The position numbers and the translations under genes are program-made. The notes under the pieces were generated by a model. It was not told the origin of the DNA and made no database searches. It saw only the letters and a list, made by a program, of their open reading frames with translations. DNA of 64,000 nt, from the NCBI GenBank assembly GCA_900129675.1, contig FSRD01000001.1, forward strand, positions 5,383,501 through 5,447,500. Direction: 5' to 3'. Below are positions 1-7,933 of this stretch, piece after piece. This DNA comes from Bradyrhizobium erythrophlei (lineage in GTDB: Bacteria > Pseudomonadota > Alphaproteobacteria > Rhizobiales > Xanthobacteraceae). Positions within the stretch are counted from its first letter, which is position 1. The number at the start of each line of letters is the position of its first letter.

Positions 1-2
1 TG

Positions 3-821
3 GGCCGCGCGCGGATCGCGGATTTCCGGTCGGCCTTCATCGCCGAGTTGATCCCGACGCAGATCGCATTCGCGACACCGCTGGTGTGGATCCTGGGCGC
101 GATGGGGCTTTACGCGCTGTTCAAGCGCGGCGCCGGAGCGCTCGGGGCACGCGCGCTGATCAACACGACGTTCTGGACCATCGTCGCCTATTTCGTCTGG
201 CATTCGCTGCATGCCCGCGTCGAAGCGAACTGGTTCGCGCCGGTCTATCCGGCGTTTGCGATCGCGGCCGCAGTCGCGGCCAAACTGACGCAATGGGACG
301 TGCGCCAGCAGCGCGTGGTCGATTTCTGCCTGCGCTGGGCGGCGCCGACCGGCATCGTGATGTTTGCGCTGTTGATCGTGCAGGCCAATACCGGCGCGCT
401 CACGGGCTATCGCCGCGACGCCACGGTGCGCAGCGTCGGCGTCGGCTGGCGCGAACTGGCGCGCGAGATCGAAGCGGTGCGGGCGCGCACTGGTGCTTCC
501 TGCGTACTCGCGCCGGATTACGGCACCACCGGCTGGCTCGCCTTCTATCTGCCGAAAGGCACCTGCGTTGCGCAGCAGAGCCAGCGGATCCGCTGGGTCA
601 ACATGCCCGAACCTGACGCAAAGCAGCTTGCCGGCAAATTGCTCTACGTTCACGAGGTCTGGCCCGGCGATCCCCTGAAGGACATGTTTGCCCGTGTCGA
701 GAAGGTCGCCGAGGTCCCGCGCAGGCGCGGCCCGCTCACCATCGAAACCTACGCGCTCGATGTGCTGGAGGGACCGAAGGGCGAAGTGTTCGATCGCTCG
801 CCGCCGCCGGAACTGGAGTAG
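3..821 (+). CDS. Membrane glycosyltransferase (GT39/ArnT-like), C-terminal part
   Basis: The reading frame is open from the first bases of the window, so the gene begins upstream; the TTG at 48 is internal to it. About 270 residues remain. Hydrophobic segments near FATPLVWILGAMGLYALF, TTFWTIVAYFVW and APTGIVMFALLIV alternate with a motif WFAPVYPAFAIAAA, as in polytopic lipid-linked-sugar mannosyltransferases of the GT39/GT83 type. The soluble tail (GWRELAREIEAVRARTG...) resembles the periplasmic end of that family. It would transfer a sugar from a polyprenyl carrier at the inner membrane. The catalytic N-terminus is not visible, so substrate and exact family are uncertain. Confidence 0.7.
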   Translation, partial: GRARIADFRSAFIAELIPTQIAFATPLVWILGAMGLYALFKRGAGALGARALINTTFWTIVAYFVWHSLHARVEANWFAPVYPAFAIAAAVAAKLTQWDVRQQRVVDFCLRWAAPTGIVMFALLIVQANTGALTGYRRDATVRSVGVGWRELAREIEAVRARTGASCVLAPDYGTTGWLAFYLPKGTCVAQQSQRIRWVNMPEPDAKQLAGKLLYVHEVWPGDPLKDMFARVEKVAEVPRRRGPLTIETYALDVLEGPKGEVFDRSPPPELE

Positions 822-1062
822 GGAGCGTTCCCGGATTTCATTGACCGCGGACACAATTGCCATGGAACCCCCGCATGAATACGGGGGGATTTTGCGCATG
901 CATCGCAATCATTTTGGCATGCCTCACATTGGCCGACGTTTAATCCGCATTTAACTAAAACTCGCCTTAATGACGCTCCGCGCCTCTGCGAGATGCTGCG
1001 GCGGAACTTTCCGGCCGCGGCAACAAAGAGGACCAAGTGGAACTGTTCTGGGCGCAAGGCGA

Positions 1063-2286
1063 ATGAGTACGAGTACCGGTGCGTTTGGCCTTGCGGCCCA
1101 CAACCGCAAGCGATCTTCCCGCAAAATCGTTCCCCGACACTTCTTCGGCAGCGCGGCCATCGCTGGCCTCGTGCTGGGCTGCGCCTGGACCGTTTATACC
1201 AATGTACTTGGCGCCAGCATCTATCCGTCGGTGAACAACGCGGCGTTCGACGCACCCGTCACCAAGCGGCCGGTCGCAGTTGCGACGCGTCCCGCGGCGC
1301 CAGCCTTCAATGAAGTGTTCGCGTCCGTTTCGGCACCAGCGCCTGTCTTGTCGAAGCCCGAGACCGTCCAACCTTCGATTATGTTTAACGAAAGGTTTGC
1401 AGCCGCGGCGCCGCAAAGCGAACCCTCGAAGGCGGCAGAGGTCGCGCCGCCAGCTGACGCGCCGGCACTCGCCGAGGCGTCTATGCCGGTAGAGGCATCG
1501 AAAGTCGCCGAAGCGCCGAAACCTGCGGCCGCAACAAAATTAGCGGAAGCGCCGAAACCAAAGGAAACGGCGCCCGCCGCCGCGCCGACCCGGGTTGCAC
1601 TCAATGTAGCGGCGCCGACGCCGCCGCGGGCAGCCGAGACAAAATCCGCTGAAGCCAAGCCCGCAGAAGTAAAGACCGCTGCAAAAACGCCGGGTGACAC
1701 CGTCCGCGACATGGCGCAACGCGCCAAGGCGGCCGTGATGTCGATTGCTTCCAACGAGAAGCAAACCATCGTCGAAAAATTGTGGGGCAAGCAGCCGCCG
1801 CATGGATCGCTGTTGTCTTATGCTTCTGCCGACGCCAGCGTCACCGGCAGCCTTCCCTCCACCCTCAACCAGAACCCGATGCTCGGTGGTTCGCCGCCCT
1901 ATGACCGGCAGACCGCGGTCTACGACATCTCGGCGCGCATGGTGTATCTGCCCGACGGCACCAAGCTGGAGGCACATTCAGGCCTCGGCTCCATGCTCGA
2001 CGATCCTCGTTCCTCGCGCATCAGGATGCGAGGCGTGACGCCGCCGCATATCTACGAGCTGACGCCGCGCGAGGCGCTGTTCCACGGCGTGCCGGCCTTG
2101 CGGTTGAATCCGATCGGCGGTGAAGACAAGATCTTTGGACGCAGCGGCCTGCTGGCGCATACCTACATGCTCGGGCCCAACGGCGATTCCAACGGCTGCG
2201 TGTCCTTCAAGGACTATTACGCCTTCCTCAATGCCTATCGTAACCAGGGCATCAAGCGTCTCGCCGTGCTGGCGCGGGTGGAGTGA
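1063..2286 (+). CDS. DUF2778 domain protein with proline/alanine-rich linker
   Basis: The start is placed at the ATG of MSTSTGAFG; 31 upstream in-frame codons lack family character. A hydrophobic segment (residues about 30-50, FFGSAAIAGLVLGCAW) anchors the protein. A long Ala/Pro/Lys-rich linker (about 60-230) follows, then a C-terminal domain with YDISARMVYLPDGTKLEAHSG and AHTYMLGPNGDSNGCVSF. The His and the GCVSF Cys match the DUF2778 (Tlde1-like) fold, which is related to L,D-transpeptidases. This implies a periplasmic peptidoglycan-related role. The architecture (TM, linker, DUF2778) is usual for rhizobial housekeeping members rather than type VI effectors. Enzyme activity is inferred, not shown. 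Confidence 0.8.
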   Translation: MSTSTGAFGLAAHNRKRSSRKIVPRHFFGSAAIAGLVLGCAWTVYTNVLGASIYPSVNNAAFDAPVTKRPVAVATRPAAPAFNEVFASVSAPAPVLSKPETVQPSIMFNERFAAAAPQSEPSKAAEVAPPADAPALAEASMPVEASKVAEAPKPAAATKLAEAPKPKETAPAAAPTRVALNVAAPTPPRAAETKSAEAKPAEVKTAAKTPGDTVRDMAQRAKAAVMSIASNEKQTIVEKLWGKQPPHGSLLSYASADASVTGSLPSTLNQNPMLGGSPPYDRQTAVYDISARMVYLPDGTKLEAHSGLGSMLDDPRSSRIRMRGVTPPHIYELTPREALFHGVPALRLNPIGGEDKIFGRSGLLAHTYMLGPNGDSNGCVSFKDYYAFLNAYRNQGIKRLAVLARVE

Positions 2287-2302
2287 GCCCGCGCGCGAGC
2301 GA

Positions 2303-2932
2303 TCAAACCGCCGCGGTCTTGCGCAACTGCATCTCGATGCCGATCGCCGCCCTGGCCTGCGGCCGCTCCTGGAAGCGTTCGAGATAGGCGACCAGCGACG
2401 GCCACTGCGCCACGTCGACACCGCCATGCCCGAGCAATAGCAGCGCCCAGCCGAAATACGCGTCCGCTACGGTGAAGCGTTCGCCGACGAGATATTTTCT
2501 GCCTTCAAGATGTTCGGCGGCGACAGAGACGTTGTTGCCGATGCGTTCGCGCGCGCTCGCTTTCACCGCCTCGTCCTTGTACCAGAAGGTCGGAAACAGA
2601 AAGGCCTTGTGGATTTCGGTGCCGACAAAACTCAGCCATTCCTGCAGGCGATAGCGGTCGGAATCGCCGGGCGGCGGCGCCAGTCCGAGTTCCGGTTTGA
2701 TGTCGGCGATGTATTGCAGCACGGCGGCGTTCTCGGTCAGCCGCTCGCCGTTCGAAAGCACCAGCACCGGGACGGCGCCCTTCGGCGAAACCGTCCGGAA
2801 GTCGCGGTCATCCTCCGGAATTTTCTTGTTCCAGATATTCACCAGATGATAGCGCGGCTCGATCCCGGCCTCCATCAGCGCGATCCGGCTCGCGAGCGAA
2901 CAGGCCATCGGGTAGAAATAGAGCTGCAGCAT
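2303..2932 (-). CDS. Glutathione S-transferase family protein
   Basis: 209 residues with the two-domain GST layout. The N-terminal thioredoxin-like half contains the glutathione-binding signature KGAVPVLVLSNGERLTENAAVLQYI, with the cis-Pro in VPVL and the SNAIL-like LTENAAVLQYI. The helical C-terminal half has the FTVADAYFGWALLL N-capping motif. Length is typical. The catalytic N-terminal residue region reads MLQLYFYPMACSLASRIAL, resembling beta-class bacterial GSTs with Cys or Ser near position 11. It would conjugate glutathione to electrophiles in the cytosol. It ends 17 bases past the convergent DUF2778 gene and may be co-transcribed with the isochorismatase gene upstream. Confidence 0.88.
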   Translation of the reverse strand: MLQLYFYPMACSLASRIALMEAGIEPRYHLVNIWNKKIPEDDRDFRTVSPKGAVPVLVLSNGERLTENAAVLQYIADIKPELGLAPPPGDSDRYRLQEWLSFVGTEIHKAFLFPTFWYKDEAVKASARERIGNNVSVAAEHLEGRKYLVGERFTVADAYFGWALLLLGHGGVDVAQWPSLVAYLERFQERPQARAAIGIEMQLRKTAAV

Positions 2933-2956
2933 CGTTGATCTCCCTGTCTTGTGCGG

Positions 2957-3553
2957 TCAGATCAGCGCTCCTGCACCGCGCGCGATGATGGCAAAGCGGT
3001 CGGACAGTTCGGCAAGCGCGACCTCGTGAATGGTTGCGGCCGATATCGTCCCGCCGCGCCCGTCGGGAAGGTCGCGGGTGGCGCAGCTATCGGCGTCAAC
3101 AGTGGTGCGGAAGCCGAGATCGAGCGCGGCACGCGCGGTGGAGCTGACGCACATATGCGTCATCAGCCCGGCGAGGATGATGTTCTTGCGGCCGGTTGCG
3201 GCGAGACGCGCCTGCAGATCGGTGCCGGCGAAGGCGTTGGGCAATTCCTTCTCGATCACCGGCTCGTCGGCCAGCGGAGCCAGCACGGCGACGATGGCGC
3301 CGCGTTCCGCGGTGCGGTCGAACAGGCCGCCGGGCCGTCCGCGATGCGCGACATGAAACACCGCAGCGCCGCTGCTCCGCGCCCGCGCCAGCAACTTTTC
3401 GGCGTTCGCGATCGCTGCATCGGCATCGGGCAGGGCGATCGGGCCGGCGATATATTCGTTCTGCAGGTCGATCAGCACGAGGCAGGAATCGCCGAGCCTG
3501 GGAAGGCTGAGGTCGGCGCCGGCAAGCTGGAGCAGGGTTTTCGTGGCAGTCAT
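2957..3553 (-). CDS. Isochorismatase-family cysteine hydrolase
   Basis: 198 residues. The family catalytic triad is visible: Asp29 (LVLIDLQNEY), Lys102 (VIEKELPNAF) and Cys135 (GLMTHMCVSSTARAA), with the preceding cis-peptide region. Such enzymes hydrolyse amide or vinyl-ether bonds in small molecules such as nicotinamide, isochorismate or ureidoacrylate; the substrate cannot be assigned from sequence. It is divergent from a LysR-type regulator 127 bases away, a usual arrangement for a regulated hydrolase, so control by that regulator is likely but inferred. A GST gene follows 24 bases downstream. Confidence 0.88.
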   Translation of the reverse strand: MTATKTLLQLAGADLSLPRLGDSCLVLIDLQNEYIAGPIALPDADAAIANAEKLLARARSSGAAVFHVAHRGRPGGLFDRTAERGAIVAVLAPLADEPVIEKELPNAFAGTDLQARLAATGRKNIILAGLMTHMCVSSTARAALDLGFRTTVDADSCATRDLPDGRGGTISAATIHEVALAELSDRFAIIARGAGALI

Positions 3554-3679
3554 GGTGATCTTTCAATCGCAGGCATCGTCCGCGATAGTGCGCCGGCGGC
3601 GGCCTGCTTTCACGCAGGAATATCGCAGCCTGTGGCTGCGTTATTGCAGGCGACGAGGGCGCTGTGATACGCTGCTGGC

Positions 3680-4522
3680 ATGAACTGGGACGATCTGCGC
3701 ATCGTTGCCGCGGTCAGGGACGAAGGCACCTATGCCGGCGCCAGCGCGCGGCTGCGCATCGACGAGACCACGGTCGGGCGGCGGCTGGCGCGGATCGAGC
3801 GCGCGCTGGGCTTGCGATTGTTCGAGGCCGTCGACGGGCTACGCAAGCCGACCCGGCAATGCGAGACGGTTTTGGCGCATGTCCAGGCGATGGCGGGTCA
3901 TGTTGCCGAGATCAACAAGGTCAGTGAAAGCCTGCCGGGCCTGACCGGGCGCTTCCGGATCGCCTCCACCAATGCGGTCGCGGAAGAGTTGCTGTCGCCG
4001 CGCGCCGGCGATTTTCTGGCAGGGAATCCGGGGCTGAGCATTCAGCTGCTGACCTCCAGCGAGAACGTCAAATTCTCGCGCTGGGAAGCCGATCTCGCCA
4101 TTCGCCTGCGCAAGCCCGACAAGGGCGATTTCACGATTTCAAAACTGGCGGAAGTCCGGCTCTATCTGATCGAGCCCGCGGCCGAAGCCGATGTCGACCC
4201 GGTGATCTGCGGCTATTCCGACGAACTCGGCGCCATTCCGGAGTCGCAATATCTGAAAGCGAAGGGATTGCACCAGCGCGCCCGCTGCATCAGCGACAAT
4301 GTGCGGGTGATCCGAAGAATGATCGGGTCCCATCAGGCCGTCGGCATCCTGCCCGAATATTCCTGCCAGGAATTGCTGGCCGATCGCCGCCTGCGCGCAA
4401 CGTTGCTGCCGCGGCGCCGCGACGTCTGGCTGCTGGTGCAGAACCATCTCAAGCGCGACCCCGCGGCGCGCGCGGTGATCGACTGGGTGCGTGATTGCTT
4501 CCAGGAGATTTCGAAGCTGTAG
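3680..4522 (+). CDS. LysR-family transcriptional regulator
   Basis: 280 residues. The N-terminal winged helix (MNWDDLRIVAAVRDEGTYAGASARLRIDETTVGRRLARIERALG) is the LysR DNA-binding domain. The rest is a periplasmic-binding-like effector domain beginning near residue 90 (GRFRIASTNAVAEELL). It is transcribed away from the isochorismatase gene, which is its most likely target, and the shared 126-base gap would hold the operator. The effector-binding half is somewhat short for the family (typical total about 300). The inducer is unknown. Confidence 0.88.
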   Translation: MNWDDLRIVAAVRDEGTYAGASARLRIDETTVGRRLARIERALGLRLFEAVDGLRKPTRQCETVLAHVQAMAGHVAEINKVSESLPGLTGRFRIASTNAVAEELLSPRAGDFLAGNPGLSIQLLTSSENVKFSRWEADLAIRLRKPDKGDFTISKLAEVRLYLIEPAAEADVDPVICGYSDELGAIPESQYLKAKGLHQRARCISDNVRVIRRMIGSHQAVGILPEYSCQELLADRRLRATLLPRRRDVWLLVQNHLKRDPAARAVIDWVRDCFQEISKL

Positions 4523-4616
4523 AACTCGCCTGCGGGAATTGACGGGCAAAAGCGCAATGTGGAGTTGCGCTTGGTATCAGCTTCGCTATTTTAACCGAAA
4601 CATCCCGAGGGAATTC

Positions 4617-5375
4617 ATGGCAACAATTGGAGAAGCAAGCCGGCCGTCGCGATGGATCAAGGTAACGCTTGTCGTCGCGGCCGTGATTTTGCTGTCGTTG
4701 GTATTTTCCCCGATCGTGTTTCGGACCTTCCTGTTTCAGCCCTTCAACATGCCAAGTAACGCGATGACGCCGACGGTTCTGTACGGCGATTATTTCTTTG
4801 TCTCGAAATATGCCTATGGCTACACCCATTATTCGCTGCCGTTTTCGCCACGGCTGTTTTCAGGACGCATCTTCGGGTCAGAACCGGCGCGTGGCGACGT
4901 TGTCGTATTCCGTCTGCCGAAAGACGACTCGGTCGACTACATCAAGCGCGTCGTAGGGCTGCCCGGCGACGGCATCCAGATGAAGGAAGGGCAGCTCTAC
5001 ATCAACGGCACCGCGGTGGCGCACGAGCCGTTGGCCGATTTTGCAGGCGGAGATTCCTGCGGATCGAACGACGGCGCCAGGATAAAACGCTGGCGCGAAA
5101 CCCTGCCGAACGGCGTCAGTTATGAGACGCTGGACTGCGTCAAAAACGGCTTTTACGACGACACCAATGTCTACACGGTGCCGGCAGGCCATTTCTTCAT
5201 GCTGGGCGACAACCGCGACAATTCGACGGATAGCCGCGTGCTTTCGGCGGTGGGCTATATCCCGCTGGAAAATATCGTCGGCCGCGCCGGGCTGATCTTC
5301 TACTCTCGCGCGTCCGGTTCAGACCCCGCCGCGCCAGGCGCTCGTTCCGAGCGGATAGGTACATTCATTCATTGA
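4617..5375 (+). CDS. lepB: Signal peptidase I-like protein with Ala in the nucleophile position
   Basis: 252 residues from the ATG at 4617; upstream in-frame codons are not family-like. One N-terminal TM segment (about 13-36) is followed by the S26 boxes. Box B reads MPSNAMTPTV where type I signal peptidases have PSGSM-PT. The residue directly before Met50, the Ser nucleophile in active enzymes, is Ala49, while Ser47 is kept. The general-base Lys110 is present in DYIKRVVGLPGD, and later boxes (LGDNRDNSTDSRVLS) are intact. The fold is therefore signal peptidase I, normally cleaving exported preproteins at the outer face of the inner membrane. Activity is doubtful, and the protein may be a paralogue with another role. 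Confidence 0.85.
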   Translation: MATIGEASRPSRWIKVTLVVAAVILLSLVFSPIVFRTFLFQPFNMPSNAMTPTVLYGDYFFVSKYAYGYTHYSLPFSPRLFSGRIFGSEPARGDVVVFRLPKDDSVDYIKRVVGLPGDGIQMKEGQLYINGTAVAHEPLADFAGGDSCGSNDGARIKRWRETLPNGVSYETLDCVKNGFYDDTNVYTVPAGHFFMLGDNRDNSTDSRVLSAVGYIPLENIVGRAGLIFYSRASGSDPAAPGARSERIGTFIH

Positions 5376-5780
5376 ACGCCCGAGCTTCGTGGGTAATAAC
5401 CACGCCTGTCTGCCATGGCACTCATTGCGGAGAAGCGACGGCCGCAGTCTTGAGAGCGGAACAGGCTCGTCGGCCGAGAGCAGCTTTGCCGTGTGCCGGA
5501 ATTGGAACCCGTGGTTTCCCGCGCTCTTACGGTGTTACCCATGCGTATTTTATAGTTGCGTCCGGCGGCTCATTTGCCTCTAACTTCTCATGCTGCTACG
5601 AGCAGACAGTCCGCCTCGCGGCCGCGTTTGGATTTTATTGTTAGGGTGAGGGCGTATTTGAGTGAGTGCGCATAGCGAAAGCAGATCTGAACTTGGCCTA
5701 ATGTCGCCGGTCGGCGACACCGCAAATGGTGAAGGCCGCGGCCTCACCGCGTGTTCCCCACAGTGACGCCTCGCGGCGGA
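5376..5780 (+). other. Gene-free stretch
   Basis: About 400 bases between the signal-peptidase-like gene and the Crp/Fnr gene. Short open frames here lack ribosome sites and recognisable products. No tRNA fold or terminator was found. The last 80 bases probably hold the promoter of the following regulator. Confidence 0.4.
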
Positions 5781-6536
5781 ATGGGTAATCGCCTTCTAGG
5801 ATTATTGCCGGCATCGGACCTCGATCTGCTGGGGCTCGAGCTTGAGACGATCGCGCTCGATCAGGACGCTGTCCTTTCGCAGGCGGGTGACGATATCGAG
5901 TACGTCTTCTTCCCTCATAGCGGCGCCATCTTGCTGATGATCGACATGGCGGACGGACACACGGTAGCCACCGCGGCGATTGGGCGTGAGGGGGCAGTAG
6001 GCACGCTTTCGATGCTGGGGCCGTCACCTTCGGCCATTACCGCGGTCGTTCGTGCGGCGGGCACGGCCAGTCGGATCCCTGCATCCCGATTTCACGCCGC
6101 CTTCAGCCGGAGTCCCGCGATTCGGCATGCGGTCCAGCTTCACATCAGGTCGATGCTTATGCAGTTCCAGCTCGGCGCGGCCTGCAATGCGCTGCACCCG
6201 GTGGAAGCCCGTTTGGCTCGCTGGCTGCTCCAGCTTCGCGACCGTGTCGACGACGATATTCTCCCGCTCACCCAGCAGACGCTGGCGCAAATACTCGGTG
6301 TACGACGAACGACGGTAACGCTCCTGATGCGCAATCTCCGCGCGCGCGGGGCGATCAGGTCCGATCGACGAGGCATCTTAGAGATCGACCGAGCGCGGCT
6401 CGCGGCGACAGCGTGCGAATGCCACAGCGCCATGCGTCTCGAAGTCGAGGAGATCTTCTCGGCGAATACGACCCGATCTCGTGCGGCGGTTCTGCCCGAA
6501 AATCGGCGCATCCCTGAATCGGGCGATGCCATGTAG
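5781..6536 (+). CDS. Crp/Fnr-family transcriptional regulator
   Basis: About 251 residues from the ATG at 5781; a GTG at 5751 would add ten residues. The N-terminal cyclic-nucleotide-binding-like barrel has the pattern LDQDAVLSQAGDDIEYVFFPHSGAI and GREGAVGTLSMLG. A C-terminal HTH_Crp winged helix follows (LPLTQQTLAQILGVRRTTVTLLMRNLRARGAI). No Fnr-type N-terminal cysteine cluster is seen, so it is not an Fe-S oxygen sensor of the Fnr class; it resembles the large rhizobial group of Crp-like regulators with unknown ligands. Its short neighbours on the opposite strand are a phasin module, so a stress or storage role is possible. Confidence 0.85.
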   Translation: MGNRLLGLLPASDLDLLGLELETIALDQDAVLSQAGDDIEYVFFPHSGAILLMIDMADGHTVATAAIGREGAVGTLSMLGPSPSAITAVVRAAGTASRIPASRFHAAFSRSPAIRHAVQLHIRSMLMQFQLGAACNALHPVEARLARWLLQLRDRVDDDILPLTQQTLAQILGVRRTTVTLLMRNLRARGAIRSDRRGILEIDRARLAATACECHSAMRLEVEEIFSANTTRSRAAVLPENRRIPESGDAM

Positions 6537-6591
6537 GTGCGTTTCCGCGCGACCGCTTAACCTTGCGGCGCGGCGTTCCCGGAAGGCCCTA

Positions 6592-6792
6592 TCAAGAGCG
6601 ATCCTCCGCCAAGCCAGGTTCTCTGCCGGCAACGGATGCCGCCTCGAGTTTGGCAAGCTCGCGCAGCACCTTCGCCGTCTGGCGCAGCTCGTTGCGCTCG
6701 GGGCCCGGCTTCAGCCGTCGGGCTTCGTCAAGAAAGTCCTTGGCCTGCAGCAGCCAAATGGACGTTTCAGCCGAGATTTGCATGCGCGCCAT
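6592..6792 (-). CDS. Small conserved hypothetical, MARMQISAET family
   Basis: 66 residues, mostly charged and helical (LLQAKDFLDEARRLKPGPERNELRQTAKVLRELAKLEA). It is the third gene of a minus-strand module behind a phasin and a CxxC protein. A gene with the same first nine residues apart from one (MAHMQISAET) occurs in the duplicate module at 58789. No known domain is recognised and the function is unknown. A purine-rich ribosome site precedes the ATG. Confidence 0.65.
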   Translation of the reverse strand: MARMQISAETSIWLLQAKDFLDEARRLKPGPERNELRQTAKVLRELAKLEAASVAGREPGLAEDRS

Positions 6793-6834
6793 GGTGTCCC
6801 TCCATCGCGATCGTCACTTGATCTGTGTCGATGA

Positions 6835-7047
6835 TTACGCCGGGGAGCCCGCGCTGCGACTCCGTACCCGGATGCTCGGCTCGTCGACCCAGGCTTCCCG
6901 CGCAAACCACGCGTGATCGATGCGGCAGATCGGGCATCGGGTGCGCGAGAAAAACACCGCGCGGCGCCCAAAGCTCTCGCGGTCAGTCTGGATGCCGGTA
7001 GGAATCGCGTGTCCGGTTTGCGGACATTTGACCATGACCATTCCCAT
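6835..7047 (-). CDS. Small CxxC zinc-ribbon-like protein
   Basis: 70 residues beginning MGMVMVKCPQTGHAIPTG, with an upstream GGGAGGACT ribosome site that fixes the start at 7047. Cys8 and the pair in TRCPICRIDHAW give a C...CxxC pattern typical of a small metal-binding ribbon. It lies between a phasin gene and the MARMQISAET gene. A frameshifted relative sits at 58535. The function is unknown; a metal or redox role is inferred only from the cysteines. Confidence 0.7.
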   Translation of the reverse strand: MGMVMVKCPQTGHAIPTGIQTDRESFGRRAVFFSRTRCPICRIDHAWFAREAWVDEPSIRVRSRSAGSPA

Positions 7048-7261
7048 GTAGTCCTCCCTCGAAATTGGACTTTGGTGTTTTTGCAGAAAAGTACCGGCCG
7101 ATTGGAGTGCGCCTCTTGTCGGTGCGGTTACTTGGGGGGGCATCGCGCACCTTGTCTGATCGAGCATCGGCCAGTGGGGGCTGCATGCTCGCTGCTGGGC
7201 TTGTTCCAACCGGCCGGATCCCTCCTCAAACGAATCCTGGACGTGAATTGAGCGGGCTTTT

Positions 7262-7759
7262 TTAGCCGGCTTGGTGGAGAACCTTGGTGAAGTGCTTCCT
7301 GATCGGCTCGCCCGTTTCCGTCGCAAGCTTCTGGGCAAGCGCCCACAATTCCTTGTTCTGGTCGGATGCGGTGTCGAATGTCTTGCGCGTTTGCACCGCG
7401 GACAAGGCAAAGACATCGGTAGCTGACCTACTGCCGATGAGATGGACGAAGAAATCGAGCGCAGATGCGGCATTGGCGTTCGAGATTTCGAACACCTTGA
7501 GCCCGTAGTCGGTCGCGCTTCTGGCATTGCTCGAAAAGGTCTCGCGCAGCGCTTCCGTCATCTTCTCTGACGCGGCCTTGATCGTCTCACAGCCTTCCCG
7601 TGCGCGGGCCAAACTCTGCTCGGCAAGCTCGCCGCTCAGGCCAGGCAAGGCGATCTTCGAGAAGTCCAAAAACGGCGTCCCGAAAACATTCGTTCCGTTC
7701 AGCGTGACCTTCATTTCGCTTTCACTCACGGCACCATTCCTCTTCTCAAGCGAAAGCAT
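7262..7759 (-). CDS. Phasin family protein
   Basis: 165 residues with the phasin pattern: amphipathic helices containing SARAREGCETIKAASEKMTEAL-type and SNANAASALDFFVHLIGS segments. Phasins coat polyhydroxyalkanoate granules and influence their number and size. A close paralogue lies at 56403. The ATG at 7759 is used here; a GTG ten codons later has a better-spaced GAGG ribosome site and is a fair alternative. A TTGACA box conserved between the two copies lies upstream (7910-7915, reverse complement). An IS1202-like element begins about 170 bases upstream and may separate the gene from further control sites. Confidence 0.82.
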   Translation of the reverse strand: MLSLEKRNGAVSESEMKVTLNGTNVFGTPFLDFSKIALPGLSGELAEQSLARAREGCETIKAASEKMTEALRETFSSNARSATDYGLKVFEISNANAASALDFFVHLIGSRSATDVFALSAVQTRKTFDTASDQNKELWALAQKLATETGEPIRKHFTKVLHQAG

Positions 7760-7915
7760 TCCCCGCGACGCTCGCTTGCGTCACGAGAGCTCACGCTCCG
7801 TGTTGGATCAGTTTCTGGATGAGCTTTGATTAGCCCCGACACTACTTTGCGCCAGGAGAAACGGAACTGTCGGTTCGGTTTGCGACTCTCGGGCCAATTT
7901 TTTTTGAAATTGTCA

Positions 7916-7933
7916 ACTCAAACAAACGTATAT
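7916..7933. repeat. Left 18-bp direct repeat flanking the IS1202-like element
   Basis: The string ACTCAAACAAACGTATAT is present here and again, identically, at 9472-9489. The copies exactly bracket the inverted-repeat ends of the element, so they are best read as a target-site duplication. Long duplications are known for IS1202-type ISNCY elements. Confidence 0.85.
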
